A DNA stretch of 64,000 nucleotides from assembly GCF_017581925.1 (NCBI RefSeq), contig NZ_JAGEVG010000020.1, positions 1-64,000 on the forward strand, in the 5' to 3' direction. This DNA comes from Gelidibacter pelagius (lineage in GTDB: Bacteria > Bacteroidota > Bacteroidia > Flavobacteriales > Flavobacteriaceae). Position 1 is the first letter of the stretch; each line of letters begins with the position of its first letter. Shown one piece after another: positions 60,939 to 64,000 of this stretch. A model generated the notes under the pieces. The model did no database searches, had not been told where the DNA came from, and saw only the letters and a list, made by a program, of their open reading frames with translations. The translations under genes were made by a program, and so were the position numbers.

Positions 60939-62036
60939 TTAATTGTTTGTAGTCAGATCCCATTGTTGGTTGTCATAAAGCGGATCTCTATTGGGGTCAT
61001 AAAACTGGTCACTGCTAGCGATGTACTTGCCGTCACTATTCATCCAATAGTTATCTGCTCCTGCATTAACCTTAAAAGTTTTTCCGTTAAGGCTCACATT
61101 CTGTTCTTCCCTGATCATATCAATAAAATTGCTATGGCTGGAATTTGAAGCGTACGCCGGTGCCGTGTAAGTGCCTCTAAGATTGTCCATATAGCGTGCA
61201 TGATCAGCATCCCTGGCATTATTGAGATCTCTCATAGTACGCTGATGGATAATATTCTTTTGCTGCTGTCTGTAATTGTTGACCTGTATCTGGTATCTTT
61301 CCCAATTGGGATTGTTAACTATATTGAAATCGGCATTCATTGCAATTTTCAAGTCAGATTCATAAATGGAAGTAGGTGCAAAAAAGAAGTTCAATTGATA
61401 ATTCCATACAACCATGACTTCTCCTCCGGTCAGCGCAGGGTCATAGTGCAATATCATCTGTTTAAAGAAAACTATTGCCTTAACATTGTTGTTATTGATC
61501 CATTCAGTAGGGTATACTCTAAATTCTATATTTTTTAGCCCAGTCTTGGCCACATATTTTTCAACATGTGCATTCAATTCAGGAAATTCCCGGTGGGATA
61601 GGAATTTGAACCCTTCGCGATTCATCAGCGGTACGAGCTCCTGTTCAACAAAAGCCATTGGAGAAATCAAAGGCCGTTCATTTTTTAGTCCGTTGTTTCT
61701 CATCATTTGTGCATAATACGGATTTTGAAATCCTACATATTGGTAAATTGGCGTGTTAAAGGCTTTCATGCCATTTTTATTTTGCTTGAGATGCAAAAAT
61801 GTGGGAAAATCGCTGTCGAGACTGTAGTCTGGTCGGCTCAGGATTTCCCAGTTTGATGGATACTCCTGATGAAATACAACCAATCCCGTTTTGCCGTCAA
61901 CAAAATAGTGTTTCTGTGTTGAAGGTTGAAACAGTCCCAAGTCTGATTTAGAGGAACTACGCCCTTCTTGAGATTGAGAATCCAGACAAGAGGAGCATAT
62001 CAGTAGAGTGAAAATAAATGGAATTAGTGCTTTCAT
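60939..62036 (-). CDS. Hypothetical lipoprotein
   Basis: I prefer the start at 62036 (MKALIPFIFTL) over the ATG seven codons upstream. A lipobox ends ICSSCLDS. The 365-residue mature form has a mixed alpha/beta region (about 40-225, GKTGLVVFHQEYPSNWEIL, VFFKQMILHYDPAL), a helical Asn/Gln/Arg-rich segment (about 250-300, QQQKNIIHQRTMRDLNNA) and a C-terminal WMNSDGKYIASSDQFYDPN part. No family is recognised with certainty. It lies 140 bases upstream of the sigma gene on the same strand, so it may or may not belong to that set. Confidence 0.65.
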   Translation of the reverse strand: MKALIPFIFTLLICSSCLDSQSQEGRSSSKSDLGLFQPSTQKHYFVDGKTGLVVFHQEYPSNWEILSRPDYSLDSDFPTFLHLKQNKNGMKAFNTPIYQYVGFQNPYYAQMMRNNGLKNERPLISPMAFVEQELVPLMNREGFKFLSHREFPELNAHVEKYVAKTGLKNIEFRVYPTEWINNNNVKAIVFFKQMILHYDPALTGGEVMVVWNYQLNFFFAPTSIYESDLKIAMNADFNIVNNPNWERYQIQVNNYRQQQKNIIHQRTMRDLNNARDADHARYMDNLRGTYTAPAYASNSSHSNFIDMIREEQNVSLNGKTFKVNAGADNYWMNSDGKYIASSDQFYDPNRDPLYDNQQWDLTTNN

Positions 62037-62413
62037 GATGCTTCTTTTCAACATCATCGCAGTTTAATATAAATGTCATCACTTTTTTTGAAAAAAGTTT
62101 TGGTGTAAGGAGTTTAGGGTATAGAATTTAGAGTTCAGAGTTCGGAGTTCAGAGATCAGAGTTTGTGGTGCTTTTAGAATTAATTTGGATTGATATTCCC
62201 AATTCTCAAATTCTCTAATCAGCGATCACCGATCAACAATCAACAATCTTCAATAGAGGTTTAGAAGTTTAGCGTTTATGAGTTTAGAATTATGGTGCTT
62301 ATATGACAAGTCTGAACGATTATTCCCAATTTGCCAATCAAAACCATCAATCAACAATCGTCAATCGTCAAAAATTCCCCTAATCTCTAATCCCAATGTC
62401 TCCTCCCTCACGC
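62037..62413. other. Intergenic region with short-period AT-rich repeats
   Basis: About 375 bases without a gene. Near-tandem copies of a 9-10 bp motif (GAGTTCAGAGTTC, GGAGTTCAGAGATC) occupy about 62110-62165. A second group with CAATCAACAATC, CAATCGTCAATCGTC lies at about 62230-62375. Such low-complexity tracts recur in flavobacterial genomes; here they show no stable hairpin. Confidence 0.6.
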
Positions 62414-63376
62414 TTAATTCTCAGAAGTAGCATACTTTTCACCCAACTGCGTCAACATTTCATCACTCATTTTTTTGAGATCAAATTTGTGATTCCAATT
62501 CCAATCGGTTCTGGCAACGCTGTCATCAATTGATTTTGGCCAAGTATCGGCAATCTGTTGTCTAAAATCTGGATTGTAGGTAATGATAAAATCTTTAACA
62601 TGATTTTGGATTTCGGTCGCAATATCTTTAGGCGTAAAACTCATGGCCGCCAGATTATATGAAGATCTTATGGTCAATTGATTGGCCGGAGCATTCATAA
62701 TTTGAATGGTAGCATCAATGGCGTCATCCATAAACATCATGGGTAGTTCTGTGTCCTCAGACAAGAAACTTGAATAATGCCCATCGGTGATGGCTCTGTG
62801 ATAAATTTCTACGGCATAATCGGTCGTGCCACCTCCAGGTTGAGTTTTCCAACTGATAATTCCAGGATAACGTAAACTGCGCACGTCAACACCGTACTTG
62901 TCAAAATAATACTCGCACCAACGTTCGCCAACTTGTTTGGTAATGCCATAAACCGTTGTAGGGGCCATAACTGTATGTTGAGGTGTGTCATATTTAGGTG
63001 TGGTTGGGCCAAATACAGCGATGCTTGAAGGCCAAAATATTTTCTCGATAAATTTGGCTTTTGCAAGGTTTAAGACATGAAATAAGGAGTTCATATTCAA
63101 ATCCCAAGCTTTCATTGGATATTTTTCTCCAGTGGCACTCAACATGGCAGCCATTAAATAAATGGTATCTATCCTATATTTTTCTACACAATGTAAGATG
63201 GAGCCATAATCTTGGGCATCAACAATCTCAAAAAGACCTGAATTGACCACGTCAAGATTGTTATAGCCGATATCAGATGCAATGACATTTTCATCGCCAT
63301 GAATACTCCGTAACTTGAAGGTTAACTCGGAGCCAATTTGACCACAGGCTCCAATAATGAGAATTTTTTGAGACAT
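62414..63376 (-). CDS. SDR-type L-threonine 3-dehydrogenase
   Basis: The 320-residue protein is an extended short-chain dehydrogenase. GxxGxxG lies at 9-15 (GACGQIG), an Asp for NAD binding follows strand 2 (ASDIGY, favouring NAD over NADP), and the Tyr143/Lys147 pair is in VYGITK with an upstream Ser in WPSSIAVFGP. This pattern, with YPGIISWKTQPGGGTTDYAV, is that of the GalE-like L-threonine dehydrogenases known from flavobacteria and Thermoplasma-like archaea, not of sugar epimerases. It oxidises threonine to 2-amino-3-ketobutyrate for cleavage to glycine. It is a single gene. Confidence 0.88.
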   Translation of the reverse strand: MSQKILIIGACGQIGSELTFKLRSIHGDENVIASDIGYNNLDVVNSGLFEIVDAQDYGSILHCVEKYRIDTIYLMAAMLSATGEKYPMKAWDLNMNSLFHVLNLAKAKFIEKIFWPSSIAVFGPTTPKYDTPQHTVMAPTTVYGITKQVGERWCEYYFDKYGVDVRSLRYPGIISWKTQPGGGTTDYAVEIYHRAITDGHYSSFLSEDTELPMMFMDDAIDATIQIMNAPANQLTIRSSYNLAAMSFTPKDIATEIQNHVKDFIITYNPDFRQQIADTWPKSIDDSVARTDWNWNHKFDLKKMSDEMLTQLGEKYATSEN

Positions 63377-63708
63377 TGTTGTTTAATTTTATGCAAAAAT
63401 ACAAAGTTTTTTTAGGAAGAATGGGATGTTTTCAGGAATGAATTTCCCTTTTGTTATTTCATGAAAAAATCAAAAATGTGCTATTAAATTGATAATTGTA
63501 TAGAATTTACACGAAGTGTGGACTTCAAAAGGAAGATTTACACAGTTTATATAGTTTTTAAAAATCGACAGGTTGTTTTTATTTACTGATAATCAATTAA
63601 TTATCGTTACGAATGGTTATAATCGCCTCAATGGCATGTTTATTTCTTATTAGAATAGTAGCACAACAGAATAACAAATAAACATTTAAACTTTAAAAAT
63701 TAAATATT
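63377..63708. other. Divergent intergenic region
   Basis: About 330 AT-rich bases between two divergent genes. Promoters for both must lie here. No hairpin, repeat or small gene was recognised. Confidence 0.5.
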
Positions 63709-64000
63709 ATGAAAAAGGTAGTTTTAACAGTAGCCATTGTATTAGGAGGATTATCAACTTATGCAACTTCTGCATTTCCTATGAACCAAACAGAGAAATT
63801 CGAACTAGTAGCACAGGAAGAATATAAAGAGATCAAAGCTGAAGCGCTTCCACAAGCTGTGAAAGATGCCTTGGCAAAGGATTTTCCGACCGCCGCTCTC
63901 GATAAAGCATACGTAAGTGAGAAACAAGAATTGGAATACAAATTAGACCTTACTATTGAAGGTGAGATATTAACGGTATATGCTGACAAGGACGGCAACT
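63709..64000 (+). CDS. Exported PepSY-like protein, 3' end cut by window edge
   Basis: The frame starts at ATG 63709 after an AT-rich leader and is open to base 64000 (97 codons seen). A signal peptide (about 1-22, MKKVVLTVAIVLGGLSTYA) is followed by EYKEIKAEALPQAVKDALA.DFPTAALDKAYVS, the first strand-helix pattern of PepSY-like (DUF2874) domains, and then LEYKLDLTIEGEILTVYADKDG. This family of small periplasmic proteins occurs in Bacteroidota with unclear function. The opposite-strand frame over this region is a shadow. Confidence 0.8.
   Translation, partial: MKKVVLTVAIVLGGLSTYATSAFPMNQTEKFELVAQEEYKEIKAEALPQAVKDALAKDFPTAALDKAYVSEKQELEYKLDLTIEGEILTVYADKDGN

Noticed and set aside
62414-63376. 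Assignment as UDP-glucose 4-epimerase
   Set aside because: The fold is shared, but WPSSIAVFGP, YPGIISWKTQPGGGTTDYAV and the C-terminal part fit the SDR threonine dehydrogenase group better.
63759-63998. 79-codon minus-strand frame at the right edge
   Set aside because: It is antisense to a protein with a clear signal peptide and PepSY-like pattern.

Overview
The window looks like chromosomal DNA of a marine-type member of Flavobacteriia (Bacteroidota). The evidence is low GC, C-terminal type A sorting domains of the type IX secretion system (T9SS), a SusC/SusD pair driven by an ECF sigma factor and FecR, ELWxxDGT, GEVED and CHRD domains, and many short exported proteins and lipoproteins. No tRNA, rRNA, CRISPR array, transposase or integrase was seen.

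Layout. (1) 1-717: 3' end of a CHRD-domain protein. (2) 959-6671, minus strand: four exported proteins. Three carry related Ig-like modules. The fourth is a contractile-tail sheath homologue with an N-terminal signal peptide, which is the most anomalous single gene here. (3) 6831-15213, minus: a run of exported proteins (lipoproteins, lipocalin-like proteins, an ELWxxDGT T9SS protein, a beta-helix lipoprotein), with two families of short dispersed repeats between genes in and just beyond this run. (4) 16030-18816: a LytS/LytR-type two-component pair. (5) 34175 down to 19100, minus: a polysaccharide-utilisation-like locus in the order ECF sigma, FecR, SusC, SusD, two exported PIG-L deacetylases, sugar MFS transporter, ROK kinase, PcRGLX/YetA-like protein, DASS transporter. 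No ordinary glycoside hydrolase was recognised in it. (6) 34737-43384, minus: an AraC regulator, two small ORFs, then a signalling block of two hybrid-free histidine kinases, two receiver-only regulators and a second AraC protein. (7) 43624-43689: a perfect 28-bp palindrome and three 19-bp repeats. (8) 43772-46109, plus: LemA and DUF2207. (9) 46193-47476, minus: two PA2169/DUF2383 paralogues. (10) 47576-56060: gene debris, a hairpin cluster, and two giant T9SS surface proteins. The second has a truncated copy of its 5' end upstream of the first. (11) 60798 down to 56225, minus: ECF sigma factor, TPR anti-sigma-like membrane protein, and a TPR-CHAT (caspase-like) protein predicted to lie in the periplasm. 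(12) 60939-64000: a lipoprotein, an SDR-type threonine dehydrogenase, and the start of a PepSY-like protein.

How the genes fit together. The SusCD locus reads as one transport and catabolic unit: outer-membrane capture, periplasmic deacetylation, inner-membrane import, cytoplasmic phosphorylation. It is switched by trans-envelope signalling through the STN domain of SusC, FecR and the sigma factor. The sigma/TPR/CHAT trio reads as a second trans-envelope circuit in which a caspase-fold domain sits on the periplasmic side. The two best candidates for something undescribed are this CHAT circuit and the exported sheath plus Ig-like protein cluster. All functional statements come from reading the sequence and family knowledge; no search or structure prediction was run.
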